Shown here piece by piece: positions 43,876 through 55,648 of a stretch of DNA of 64,000 bases. The translations under genes were made by a program, and so were the position numbers. The DNA comes from Nannochloropsis oceanica (lineage: Eukaryota; Sar; Eustigmatophyceae; Eustigmatales; Monodopsidaceae). Position 1 is the first letter of the stretch; each line of letters opens with the position of its first letter. The notes beneath the pieces are model-generated. The model ran no database searches. It was given only the letters and a program-made list of their open reading frames with translations, and was not told where the DNA came from. Location: contig CP038127.1 of NCBI GenBank assembly GCA_004519485.1, positions 372,001-436,000 on the forward strand, written 5' to 3'.

Positions 43876-46481
43876 TCATAAATCAATCATCTCATTTTCC
43901 ACCTCCCTCTCTCCCGCCTTCATCCTTCGTTGCCGCGCCACCTCGCTCATGATTATTGCCCCGGCCGCTGCAGCATTAAGGCTTTCAATCCCCCTTACCA
44001 AGGGGATGCATGCCGCACGCATCAGCCCCTCACTCCCTCCTTCCTTCAATCTCTCCCTCACTTCCTCACTCAAGCCAGCGCCTTCATTTCCGACGATTAA
44101 GACAGTCGGTCGAGTCCAATCCACTCTATCATACTCCTCTATCCCCCCTCCCTCATTCATTTCCTCCCCCCCTCCATCCGCCGCCCACCACTCCCATTTC
44201 TCCTCCTCCCTCCCTCCCTTCCTCCCTCGTGACCGAATGCCTGCTTGTGCCTCAGCCCAGGAGGTGGCTTCGGTGATGAAGGGGGCTAGGGGGGGAGGGA
44301 GGGAGGGAGGGAGGGTAAGGTGAAAATTGATGAGAAAGAAGAAGAGAAAGAAAAAATGATAGAAAGACGAAGACGAGAATCATTCTAACGAGAGTGAGAG
44401 AAAGAGTAGACAGGACGGAACGGAAGAGGGAGAGAGAAGGAAGAAAGGGAGGGAGGGAGGGAGAACCTTTGAACGTAGCGCCCATAGAAGCACGGAGAGC
44501 TTTCGGTCCCCACGGGTCACACGAGTCGTGGATGAGGACAATCTAAAGGAGGGAGGGAGGAAGGGAGGGAGAGGAGGAAGGCTGTGACATCAGGTGAAGG
44601 GGGAAATAAAAAGAGGACGGAAGAGGAGAGGGAGGGAGGGAGAAAGGGAGGGAGAGGGGGGAGGAGGGAGGGGTGGAGGGCGTCACACCTCCATCACTCC
44701 ACCATCGGCATAAAAGAGGAAAGGAAAAGGGAGGGAAGGAGGGAGGGAGGGAGGGAGGGAGGAGAGGAGGGCGTACCTCTGTCACTCCACAGCCCACGGC
44801 AGTGCGGATTAATGTGCCGACGTTGCCAGGATCTTGCATGCCGTCGAGGACGAGGACGAAGGGAGGGAGGGAGGGAGGGAGAGAGGGAGGGAGGGAGGAG
44901 GAGGGCCGGGGAATGACGGCAAGCACACCCTATTATTTGGAGGGAGGGAGGGATGGAGGGAGGGCGGGAGGGAGGGAGGGAGGGGGGAGGAGAGTTTGGA
45001 TTTCGCAGGTGACAGAAGCATGAGCCTCCTTCCCTTCCTCCTTCCCTCTATCCCTCCCTCCATCCCTCCCTCATTCTCATCACCCCTCTCTCATCACTCA
45101 AAGCTATACAAACATCCGTCCCTCCCTCCCTCCCTCTCTCCCTCCCTACCTGCGGAGAGACCGTGTCCGAGGCTGAGGCCACCAATGCGGGCGTTGCCAA
45201 GGTCACGGCGGAGGAAGGGAGGGAGGGGAGGAGGGCGAGGAGGGAGGGACCGCGGGGAGTCCGAAAGGCCTCAGGGGATACAAGTACGTGTATCGGCGTG
45301 TGCCCTGCCTGAGAGAGGGAAAAAAGGAGGGAGGTGAGGGAGGGAGGGTGGGAGAGAAGGTGAGGAGGGAGGATGAGAGTTGTTGAGTAAGGGGGGAAGG
45401 GAGGGAGGGTGAAGAGGGAGGATGAGAGTGGACATGTAAGGGAGGGGTGGGGGGAGGGTGAGGAGGGAGGATGAGAATTGTTGAGTAAGGGGGGAAGGGA
45501 GGGAGGGTGAGGAGGGAGGGAGGATGAGAGTGGATGAGGGAGGGAGAGAGAGAGGGAGGGAGGGAAAGGTGCGTGCATGAGTTTCGCAGGGATGAAAATC
45601 GACAATGAAGGGAGAGGGAAACATTTTAATCATCCTTCTTCCTTCCTTCCCTTCTTCCCTCCGCTCCTCCCTCCATCCCTCCCCTAACACCATTCATTCA
45701 CTCTCTCTCGCCCTCCCTTCCTCCCTATCTACCTCCCTCCCTCCCTATCTACCTACCTACCTCCATTGCATCCTGCACCAGTCGATGTCCCTCCAGCAAG
45801 ACGACAGCATCTCTATCCCTCTCCTTCTTCTTCTTCCTACGTCGTTGGGCCGATATGAATAAATGGGTGGGTGTGAGTCGCAAATATGTCCATATATAAG
45901 AGGAAAATCGGTGGCTTCTCAGTATTTCTCGTTCCTACTTCATCAATCAGCTTAGCTCTCTCTCCCTTGATCCTTCCCTCCTTCCCTCCATACCACGCGC
46001 GCCACATCTTGATCTTGCCGTTGTCGCTACTGGTGACCAAAATCGCTGTCTCTTTCCTCCACAGGCTTTGAGAGGAGGACGACGAAGAAGAGGAGGAGGA
46101 GAAGGAGAGAGTGGACAGAGCGAAAGGCCTGGGGGTCGTGCCATGTAGGGGTACAATAGAGGAGAAGGAGGGGAAGGAGAAGGAAGGGGAGGAAGCGAGG
46201 GGCAGGGGTGAGGACGAGGGCAGCCGCTTGTAGTGTTGATGCTGATAACCATGCTGTCGGTGGCCTTGATGCTGGTATGTAAGAGAAAGAATGGAAAAGG
46301 CTACTGCAACCGTGCTTTGGGCAAGGATGCAGAGGATGAGGGCGCCTAGGTGGGGAGGACGTGTTATTGCCTGGGTGATGTGGGATGGTCGTCGCAGGAG
46401 AAGAGAGGAGGTGGAGGCTAGGGAGGAGGAAGCAGGGGAGGAGGAGGCCGAATAGGAAAAGGAAAGGCGCCGCGACCACAT
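43876..46481 (-). CDS. SpoU/TrmH-family RNA 2'-O-methyltransferase with organelle leader
   Basis: Exons: 46481-45994, 45836-45761, 45308-45150, 44929-44777, 44542-44467, 44285-43876; every phase fits. The order is typical of rRNA/tRNA guanosine 2'-O-methyltransferases: ILVTSSDNGKIKMWRAW, then AVVLLEGHRLVQDAME, HTPIHVLVSPEAF and GVLAVIPRP. The SPOUT motifs follow: motif 1 LVLDGMQDPGNVGTLIRTAV, motif 2 IVGNEGAGLSEEV and motif 3 IPLVRGIESLNAAAAG. SAM is the donor; the target is 23S/25S-type rRNA or tRNA. The first 150 residues are Ser-rich and include a hydrophobic segment (LGALILCILAQSTVAVAF) with an AVAF site resembling ASAFAP. This suggests plastid import, although about 45 residues precede the hydrophobic part and a mitochondrial destination is possible. 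One exon encodes a CCCT-derived [11 protein letters not shown] insert within the conserved domain. The acidic EEEKWEWW insert is unusual. Confidence 0.88.
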
Positions 46482-47102
46482 TGAAAGATGCGGAAGCTGG
46501 AAAGGGGGGCTACCTGTACATGGAAGTGAGGTGTACGGAGGTTTGCAGCGTTAGTAAAGCTTTTTGGTTGAGTGCATAATGGTCATGATTGAAGGGGGTG
46601 CGTCACGGTGGCGTGGCCTGATGGGCCTCAAGCCGCCTGCTTTTCCAGCGCGTCCTCTTGTGAAATATTTTGCATGTATGCTCTGACAGAGTCAGTATCC
46701 TCTAGTAAAATGAACTGTCTTGGTATTGCAGGCATTCGATCCACAATTTTCTAATCCTTTCATCCTCATCCAACCCCGAAGGCTCCCGGGAGGCTCCTGC
46801 CGCCGCAAGCTTCCCGGCTTTCCCCCCTCTCGTCTGGTAGCATTAGCCTGAGCGCTACCAACAGTCAAAATGAATAAAATAAGACATGAGGATACTTTGC
46901 TCTCTTTTTTGTTTTTTTTCTTCATTTTGCCTCCTCTTCCCTCTATTTTCCCGTATTGTTTTGGATGAGAAAGAGACGAAAGCAGTCCTGATTGGTGATG
47001 AAGTCACATCTACTTTACATTGGTCCAAGGCACTCGGCTTCTCTCCACGTCCTCCATCCGATCCGCTGTGTGAGATTGTTGAGTATTGAGAAGAGTGATG
47101 AA
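46482..47102. other. Spacer, no gene seen
   Basis: Promoter side of the SpoU gene and 3' side of a dehydrogenase gene. No domain or RNA gene recognised. Confidence 0.5.
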
Positions 47103-48853
47103 TTACGGAAACATGCCACCATGTAATTGTCCTCTTTCACTCCCAGTCTCTCTCTCTTCCTTCCATTGTCCATGCCTTCTCCGCTGAATTGGCTGCTTTT
47201 CTCCCATTCGTTTTTGTACCTTCCTCTCCATCCTTCCATCTTTCCCCCTCTTTTTACCGGTAAAATACTCCTCCACCCATTTTTTGTGCTCTGGCTTGGT
47301 ATACACGTCAGCTTGTGGTCTAGGAGGGAGGGAGGGAGGAAAGCAGGAAGAGAGATAAGACAAAGATGGATGGAACGAAGGGAAGAAAAGATGGAGTGGT
47401 GCAAGGGGAAGAATGTGATGGAGAAGTACTCGGGGATAAGGTCGGACATGGCTTGCTTCACGTCCTCCAGGGGCGGCCGCGTCCCAGTCAATGGGTGACA
47501 AGCATGATAGGAGGGAGAAAAGGAGGGAAGGAGGGAGGGAAGAGGTAGAGTAAGACTGCGAGGCACACACTTGAGGATAAGGTCGACTACGACGTCGACC
47601 ACTTCTCCTACGGGCTGTGCTGCCGGCAAGAGGCGAGAATCTGCTCCTGGAGGCCCGAGCTGAGGGAGAAAGGGAGGGAGGGAGGGAGGGAGGGAGGGAT
47701 GGATGGGAGGGATCTCTCGACATTCACCAATTGCCCTCTGCGCTTGCAAAGCTAGCAGGGAAAATCTTTCCTGACCCCGTTCCCTCTCCCTCCTCCTATT
47801 CCTTTCTCCCTCCCTCCCCCTACCACATTGATTCCAAACTCGGTCCCCACCATCCCAGGTGACACCGAGGACACCTTGACTTTCGCCCCTCCCTCTTTCC
47901 CTTCCTCCTTCTCCGCCTCGAGTCGGAAAGAGGTGGTGATGGCGTTCAAAGCGTGTTTACTCGCGCTGTAGAGAGAGCGTTGAGGAGGGAAGGGGAGGCG
48001 GCCCAGCACTGAAGAGAGGTTGATGATGTGGCCCTCCTTCTGTTGCTATGGAACGGCATGAAGGGGAGAACGAGGGTTGGACGTAGGAGAGACTGACAAG
48101 ATGGCTGGATGGTGGTTTGATGAGCCGAAATGGCCCTGCCCAGGATATTCCGAATTTTTCCCTCCCTCCCTCCCTCCCTTCGATTCTCACCACAAAGTAA
48201 GGATAGGCGGCCTGCATGCCAAACATGGCGCTCTTTGCGTTTACATTCATCATTTCGTCGAAATCTTCCTCAGTCACGTCCAGGATTGACTTGTTAATGC
48301 CCCGTCCTGCGTTATTCACCCACTGAGGAATAATTTGAGAGAGGGAGGGCCAGAGAGAGGACGGGAATGTCAGCGAATGCTGCCGGATCTAACCCACTTC
48401 TTCTCTTCATCCAGCCACCACCCAGGATTTCGTCCATCCACCGTGCTTTCGTCCTCCCCACCCTCCTTAAATGAGACCCCTTTTTCTTACCACATCCACA
48501 TGGCCAAACGTCGCCACGGCCTTTTCCAGGAGCATTGAGTGCTCCTGTCGATGCGTCACATCCATCACCACAGGCAACGCCCTGTGCAATTGTGGCAATG
48601 TGGGCAAAAAGCTGACCTCCCTTTCACGTCTTGTCGATCACATTTTACCGTGATCGAGGACGAACCTTTCTTTTCCCAGCTCTCCTGCCAAGGACAAGAG
48701 CTTATCCTCGGAGCGCGCTGCCAACACCACCATGGCTCCCAGGACACATGCACGCTTGGCGAGGGCCAGTCCAATGCCTGACGATGCGCCCGTGATGACA
48801 ATGACTTTGTTTTGAAGGGACGCTGGCATAGGGGATGAGGCAGACGGTAGCAT
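47103..48853 (-). CDS. Short-chain dehydrogenase/reductase (classical SDR)
   Basis: Exons: 48853-48642, 48581-48491, 48322-48191, 48045-47824, 47659-47571, 47319-47103, about 320 residues. Motifs of the classical SDR family: cofactor site VIVITGASSGIGLALAKRA, VVLAARSEDKL (Arg after the second strand suggests NADP(H)), WVNNAGRG, catalytic Ser in INLSSVLGR, and Tyr-X3-Lys in SLYSASKHAL. SPGMVGTEFG follows. The tail ADVYTKPEHKKWVEEYFTG is followed by a basic stretch that may be read-through of an intron starting GTAAAA, so the end is uncertain. Substrate cannot be named. The start could also be 24 bases downstream at a second ATG. No targeting peptide is obvious. Confidence 0.88.
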
Positions 48854-49200
48854 CCTTTAATGCCTGACCTTGAGGGGAGGAAGAAGGGAGGGAGAGAGGG
48901 TGGGGAGGTTGTTGGATACCAGCTCTCTTGTGAAAAAGGGCTGCCGATGCAATACAGAGAAATCAGCGTGTGAGGAGCTGCAGAGGAAACCCACCGCAAA
49001 GTTGGCAAAATTCTCACAGTGACGCATGCGTCCAAACTTCGAGCTTCCCGCAGCTGTCGCTAAATTCAAGGAGTTCACACTGCGCCATGAGATGTTTTCG
49101 CGGCTTCATTTCACAGCCTCAAACCTCCTTCTTCCCCCCGCGTGTTCAGGCCAAGGCCACCACCAAAGCACATGAAACAACACAGAAAGCAACATGACAA
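48854..49200. other. Spacer, no gene seen
   Basis: 5' flank of the dehydrogenase; ordinary sequence with only short ORFs. Confidence 0.4.
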
Positions 49201-49559
49201 TACCTGAAGATGACCACGAGCAGCTGAACGACCTTCCTCAAGTCATGCTGCCGGCAGACGCCCCACCTACCAATCGCTCGCAGCCGGGCCAGCCAAATGA
49301 CGAGGAGTAGATGAGGCAGCCGCAGCTCCAGCAGGAGGGAGGACTCTTGGGAGGAAGGCCGCTTTTCTTCTCTTCCACCCAGCAGCACCAGCTCCGACAG
49401 GGAGGGGGAAGAGGAGGGGGAAAAGGAGGGGGGGGAGGAGACCTATATAGAGGCTTTGCTCTCTCTGTCTGCTTAGTCCTCCTCCTCTACGGCGGCGAAA
49501 GCGAAGTAACACGAGTACGTTTTTGAAGATGATGGCAGCGATAGTGAAGAGAGGAAGCC

Positions 49560-49993
49560 TTGCATGTTGCGGAGAGTGCGGCCGAGGACATTACCTCACG
49601 GTCTGTTACGAGGCCATTGGAGAAGGAGTACAGGGCCTTCGCGGGGCTTCGGGGGGAGGTCACCAACAGAGCGGGAAAAAGGGTGGTTGATGAGGGCGAA
49701 GGTTGTGTCGAAAGATCTGGAAAGTCAACTTTTTGTCCTTCGACTGGTGGCCTGCCAAGCGTGGAACCTGGCCGATTCTCTATTAGTTGGCACACCTTGT
49801 CCTCGCCATCCCGGCGTCGTCAGTGGACAAGGAGCACATCTTGTCGCAGGCTGGACACACCATGTCGGATTTGCGCGCGGATTCGAAAGTGGATCGTTTC
49901 CACAAGATGATGATCATTCACGGCAATGCCTCCGAGGAGCTGCACTGGAAGTTCGATGGTGAGCAAGTGAATGAAGCCTCTCTGCTTGCATAA
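49560..49993 (+). pseudogene. Decayed hAT-family DNA transposase fragment (C-terminal dimerisation region)
   Basis: The last 65 codons before the stop at 49993 read LAHLVLAIPASSVDKEHILS, then QAGHTMSDLRADSK. This closely matches the C-terminal dimerisation block of hAT transposases (typically LA..VLAIPASSA..ER.FS.AG). A second frame at 49560-49700 (VTRPLEKEYRAFAGLRGEV) has coding-like composition and lies where the preceding helical region would be, but the two are out of frame. The reading frame upstream of the dimerisation block is closed by a stop at 49783-49785. No intact transposase, BED finger or terminal inverted repeats were found by eye. It looks like a relic of a plain DNA transposon rather than a gene. 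Confidence 0.6.
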
Positions 49994-50539
49994 TGCAATC
50001 AACGGAGAGGACAAATATAAAGGAACAGGGAACGGAAGCACGACTAAGATTGTTGGTTAATTTCCCCCCGTCGGGTCAGAGCGTTTCGGTTAAGGTGTTT
50101 TGATTCCCAACGACACACGTCACGTTCAAGGGCGATGTCCACCAGCTTTCTGATAAATTGGATTCTTGCTTTAAGCGTTGATGATTGGCATTTTATGTCA
50201 TAATCCTCTCACTTTCTCGCTTCACCTGTTCGGCTCTTTCCTTCTTTCTAATCCCCGCCCTTCCTACCGTCTCTCATTCTTATTTCTCTGTCTTCTTCTC
50301 CATGTGAGAAGACTGATTTTTGATGTTGCGTTAAAATATGGATTCTCTATCTGCCTGTGCACCCCCGTACTCTTAAAAAAGACCGTCTATTCCCATTCCC
50401 TCCCTCCTTCCCGCCCATGCTCCTTCCCGCCTACCTCACTCCGTCTCGACACACCACCACTGTCTCTTCTACGTCTGTCCCCACAGGCTCCTATATTCCC
50501 ATTCCATCCTCCTCCCTCTCGTCGTCCTCCCTCCCTCCC
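49994..50539. other. Spacer, no gene seen
   Basis: Between the transposase fragment and the 3' end of the EDR2-like gene. Pyrimidine-rich on the plus strand from 50380. No gene recognised. Confidence 0.45.
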
Positions 50540-53500
50540 TCAGCCCTCCCTGTTCTCCCAGGCGTCATAGCTCGGGGCTTTAGGCACATTCAGGTGATGG
50601 AAACGGACGGCAAAAAGGACGCGCTCGGGAAGCTCCTCCTCATTCTCCCCCTGGTGGAAAAGGGGAGGGAAAATGGGAGGGACGGAGGGGGGGAGGGAGG
50701 GAGAAGGTGTGTGAGAGTGTCGGGAGGAAGAGCGCAGGAGGGACGGAGGAGGAGGGGGAGGACGGGAGAGAGGGAGGGGGGGGGGAAGATACCTGGAGGA
50801 CGAAAGCCAGATCGACCGAGACGATTTGTGTGAACGACTTGACCATCCCCAGAATGTATTGGGCAGGGACGGAGGAGGAGATGTCCACCTCGATCTAAGG
50901 AGGGGGCATTAGAGGGAGGGGGGGAGGGAGGAAAGGAGGAAAGGAGGGAGGGGTGTTATTTGGACGGCCTCGACAAAGGCGGGCGTGATGGGGAGGGAAG
51001 GAGGGAGAGAGGGAGGGAGGGAGGGAGGGAGGGAGGACGTACCTCAAAGGCGTTGGCGAGTGGGTGGTAGGTGTGGAGGATCTTAGTGCCCATGATGGCG
51101 GGCGTGGTGCCAACTGAGGAGGGAGGGAGGGAGGGAGGGGTCGGCTGTGGAAAGTAGGAAGGAAGGGAGGGAGGGAGGGAGGGAGGGAGGGAGGGACGTA
51201 CCGGCTGTTTTGACCATCCAAGGGCCCTCGACGCAGCGAGGAATGACCTTCAATCTGTGTGTTTGAAGACGAAGGAGAGGCGGAGGGAGGGAGGGAGGGG
51301 GGGAGGAAGGATATGAGTGAGCAACTTATGGACGTAGGAAAGAGGGAAGGCGCGAGGGAGGTACGTACCTCTGATTCCGAAAGGTATCATCACCTTCTAG
51401 AAAGTTCTTGAGGAGGGCGTCGAGCTTCCCGTCTCCCACGTAAGGGGAAGAGCCTTCATGAGCAGGGCTGGAAGGAGGGAGGGAGGGAGGGAGGGAGGAA
51501 ATCTTGGGTATAACCTCTTTCTTTTGTGGTTGGAGTTTTATAAATGATGATTCCTCCTACCCTCCCTCCTTCCTTCCCTCCTCCCTTGTTGAGTGGCGGA
51601 AGCAGTGATGAGGAGGGAGGGAGGGAGGGGGGGAGGGAAGAACGACATACCAGAAATATGCGAGGAAGGAACCCCAGGGCAGGGAGAAATGCATGACAAT
51701 GATGAAGCATTCGGAGGAGGGACGCGGGAGGCGACGACAGCGGGAGAGAAAGGAGGAGGGGGAGGAGGAGGCGCAGTTGTGTTTCTCTTCCGAGAGTAGG
51801 AGGTCGACACCTAGCAGATTATAGGCGGCTTGGGAGGAGGGGACCTTGACCTGCAGGAGGGAGGGAGGGAGGGAGGGAGGGAGGGAGGGAGGGAGGGAGA
51901 GAGGGTGAGAATCGAGGTTTGTTGCGGGAGGGGTGCACATGGGCAGCCTCTCTCCCTCCCTCCCTCCCTCCCGCCTTCCCTCCCTCCCTACCCTATCACT
52001 CATGTAGTTAATGCCCCGAACCATAAATTCTGTCGCATCCGGCTGGCTCCAGCAGTTCCTGCGAGGGAGGGAGGGAGGGAGGAGGAGATGAGGGTTTCAG
52101 ATGTCATTCCTTCCTTTGGTCGGGTTCTCTCCCTCCCTCCCTCCCTCCCTCCCCTCGGTGTAAACGCACAAAAACAATCCATCCCTCCCTCTCTCCCTCT
52201 TTTCCGGCCCCCCTTACCCTCCATCCTCCCCTTCTCCTGGGTATCGTGAAATGCTCGTGGAGGGGTACAATCCTCTCATCATGGAAAAGCTCCTCGTCTT
52301 CATCCTCCTCCACCTCTCCTCCCCCCGGCCCTCCCCTCCCTTCTCCTCCCCGCCTTCCACAAGAGAAGCCTCCTCCTTCTCCGTCGTCGCCGCCCCTCCA
52401 CTCCCCCCTCCCTCCTCAGCGATGATGACGCGTAAAATATCGCCCAGGAGCTCGTGAGTGAAGGGCAGCTGCTCCTCCACGCCGAAGTGAACACCTGAAC
52501 TCAGAGAAGAAGGGAGGGAGGGAGATAGAGAGAAAGGAAAATGAGTCATGCCCTATTCTAATTCACAGGATCGGTCTTTCTTCCCCTCCCTCCCTCCCTC
52601 CCTCACCCGTCCTCGTGTTCATCAATCCCCGACATGCCGGAATCAGGTGGTGGATTTCGGCCTTGCTACCGCTCTCGCCCAGCCCGACCCCGCCCTCCCT
52701 CCCGCCCTCTGCCCCCTCCTTCCCGGGAGGGGGCAGAGGAGAAGAAGAGGACGGTGGAGGGGGAGGAGGGGGGGGAGGAGGAGGAGAGATGGCAGACATG
52801 AAGCGATCGTTTCGAGGGAGGGGGGCGGGACTCTGCGCCTAGCAAATTACGGAGGGAGGGAGGGAGGGAGGGGGGGAGGGAGGGAGGGAGGGAGGGAGGA
52901 ATTGGCGACATGGCTCTTTTGTGCGTGCGTGCCTCACAAGCGGAACAATATCCTTCCCTCCCTCCCTCCCTCCCTCCCTCCCTACCACGGGAGTGGTTGG
53001 TGTCTTCTTCTTCCTCCCTCCACTTAGTCTCTTCCAGGGAGAGATGAGGAAAGAGGAAATGTGAGAGGAGGAGGCAGAGGAAGGGGAGGAGGAGGAGGAG
53101 GGAGCATGGCCCTCCTCTTCGTCGTGGAAGACCTGAGGGAGGGAGGGAGGGGGGGGGAGGGAGGGAGGGAGGGAGGGAGGGAGGGAGGGATGTATAGAAG
53201 CAATGAAGTGAGAGATGTAGATAGGGAAAGAGGGGCGGACGGAGAGAGACAAGCAGGGAGGGAGGAATGGAGGGAGGGAGGGAGTGAGGGAGGGAGTGAG
53301 GGCGGGTGAACCCGCAAGAATAAGAATGAGGTTCAGCCTATCTATTCCCTCCATTCCCTTTCCCTTCATATCACAGCCTTCCCTCCCTCCCTCCCTACCT
53401 ACCTTGATTCCGGCGTACCGGCGCAGGGTCTCCGTCAGTAGAAAAGCCACCGGAATAGAAGCCGCGGTGGTGCGGACCTGAGGTAGGGAGGGAGGGAGGG

Positions 53501-54324
53501 AGGGAGGGAGGGGTGACTCAATACATTCGTGTCCTGACCTTGAGCCAGCTGACAAGTACACGCCTGCCCGCCCTCCTTCCCTCCCTCCCTCCCTCCCTCC
53601 CTCCCTCCCTCCCTGTCCTTCCTTACCGTAATGTTGTATATCTTCCCGAACAGTTCCAGTTGGAGGATGGCCGTGTCGTTTCGACACAGGAGCCCGCGAA
53701 CCTCCTCCTCTCTCCCTTCCTCAACCACGATCGAGCCTTGTGCATCGCGGTGCACGAGAGAGGTGGACGACTGCAGGATATCGGGCTAGGGAGGGAGGGA
53801 GGGAGGGCTCAGTCGCGAATGGACGGATCGGAAATGGCGGGCACGATCAAGACAAGGAGGGAGGGAAGGAGGGAGGAAGGGAGGGAGGGAAAGGCACAAT
53901 CTAAGCGTTCTTTGGACGAGGCGTCTCTTCCCTCCCTCCCTCCCTCCCTCCCTCCCTCCCTCCCTCCCTCCCTCCCTCACCGCTTCAGTCATCGATTCCA
54001 CGGCGTCAAAAAAGTCCAAATTCGATTCGGACCTGAGAAGAGAGAGGAAAGGGGAGAAAGAGGAAGAAGGAGATGGAGTAATGATCAGCATGACACATCA
54101 GGTTACTCGATCAAATTCTCATCTCCCCCTCCCTCCCTAGCCCCTTCCCTCCCTCCCTCCCTAGCCCCTTCCCTCCCTCCCTCCCTCCCTCCCTCCCTCA
54201 CCGATGGCCCATATGGTGGGGCCGCCCGGCAAAGGTCGAGGACGAGGAGTTGAAGGAGGAAGGGAGGGAGGAAGGGAGGGAGGAAAGGCAAGGACTCAGC
54301 TCGATTTTTCCGTCCCCTCCTCCA

Positions 54325-54362
<38 letters not shown>

Positions 54363-55648
54363 TCCTCCTCCTCCTCCTCCTCCTCCTCCTGTGGTTAGCA
54401 CAGAGGGCGCATGTGCAAGGCCGTGAATGATTTCCATCCCCAATAAATCCTCTCTCCCTCTCAACCCCCCTCCTTCCCTCCCTCTCAACCCCCCTCCTTC
54501 CCTCCCTCTCAACCCCCCTCCTTCCCTCCCTCCCTCCCTCACTCCCCCCCTCCCTTACCTTGTCGCAGCGTCACGGTGGGCAAGACGGAGGTTGATGTCC
54601 TCCAAGATCTTCTCAATCGGCTGCTGCTGCTGTTGCTGCTCCCCCTACTGCTGGTACTCTCGCTCCTACTGCTGTTGTGGCTAATGTCACTCTCCTTACT
54701 GCTGCTGCTGCTGCTGGAGAGGAAGGAGCGCAGTGCCCCGCACACACACCCACTGGCCTTCTTCCCACCATCAATGCTGCTACTTCTCCTTTTGCTGCTT
54801 CTGCTACTACTGCCCTTCGCCTATTATGCAGCATATACACGCACGATACATCAGACTGAATGCTTCCACAGAACAGCCTCTGCCCCGTCCCTTCTCACCT
54901 CCTTCCTTCCCTCCCTCCCTCCCTCCCTACCTGCTGCGCCATGGCATCCGGTGACGGGCTTCCAAACCTGGACATCATGTCCTCCTCTCCGTCCTCTCTC
55001 CCGTCCTCCCTCTCTTCCTCGCCCATCCCTCGACACTGCTGCTGCTGCTGCTGTTGTTGCTGCTGTTGCTGTTGGGGCCTCCTGTGGCCGTTATTTCGTC
55101 CTCCTGCTGCTCCTGCTTGTCCGTTTGACAGTAACGGGCTTTCGTCGCTCCTGTTTTGAGACAACAAAATAGGTGGTATAGACTCAATTCAATCTGTAGC
55201 AGCCCTCCCTCCCTCCCTCCCTCCTTCCCTTCTTCCCTCCCTCCCTACCCGCTAAAATGGGAGAATGCTGTCGAGCCGGGCGTATGAAACGAAGTCGAAG
55301 CTCCTCCTACCGATGAAACTCCGCCACCGCGCGCTGAGATGGATGGGAAAGGGGCAGGAGAGAGAGAGGGAATGAAGGAGGATTGTTGGCAAGCGATAAT
55401 AGCAAGCGAGGAGCCTGTCACGTGCGTCGGAACTTGGGAGGGGCAATCACAGGAGAGAGGGGAGAGAGGGAGGGAGGATGGGAGGTGGGGAAGGGGACAG
55501 GTAGGGTGGCTACTTGAGGAATGTGACACGTACTGGAGATAGTGTTCGTAGGCGAGGTGACAATGTCCCCGGGGTGTTCTGCTGATTGTGGTTGTTGGTG
55601 CTGCTGCCGGTGGGGGGTGAGACCAGGACGGAGTGAGGGGTCTGACAT
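50540..55648 (-). CDS. EDR2-C (DUF1336) domain protein, lipid-binding type
   Basis: The C-terminal third carries the EDR2_C/DUF1336 domain of plant ENHANCED DISEASE RESISTANCE 2-like proteins, exon by exon: NCWSQPDATEFMVRGINYMS, then VPSSQAAYNLLGVDLLLSEE, FIIVMHFSLPWGSF, GDDTFRNQR, VEGPWMVKTAVGTTPAIMG. It ends FEIEVDISSSVPAQYILGMV and ELPERVLFAVRFHHL (final exons 50894 to about 50790, then 50650-50540). The N-terminal exons from the ATG at 55648 are intrinsically disordered. They have a Ser/Gly segment, a poly-Gln run near 55035-55072, and further Ser-, Ala/Gly- or Gln-rich coding repeats at 54300-54390 and 54590-54720. Between them, VRTTAASIPVAFLLTETLRR and similar conserved-looking pieces are unidentified. 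Middle exon borders (52.4-54.9 kb) are tentative. A role in membrane lipid transfer or signalling is inferred from the family; no PH or START domain could be confirmed. Confidence 0.75.
54331..54390. repeat. CTG and CCT trinucleotide runs in EDR2-like gene
   Basis: Adjacent (CTG)n and (CCT)n runs of about 30 bases each. On the gene's strand they read as CAG and GAG runs, giving homopolymeric amino-acid tracts in whichever frame is used. Confidence 0.85.

Noticed and set aside
49197-49310. Short ORF starting MTIPEDDHEQ upstream of the hAT fragment
   Set aside because: Only 38 codons; I could not connect it to the downstream frames with credible splice sites.
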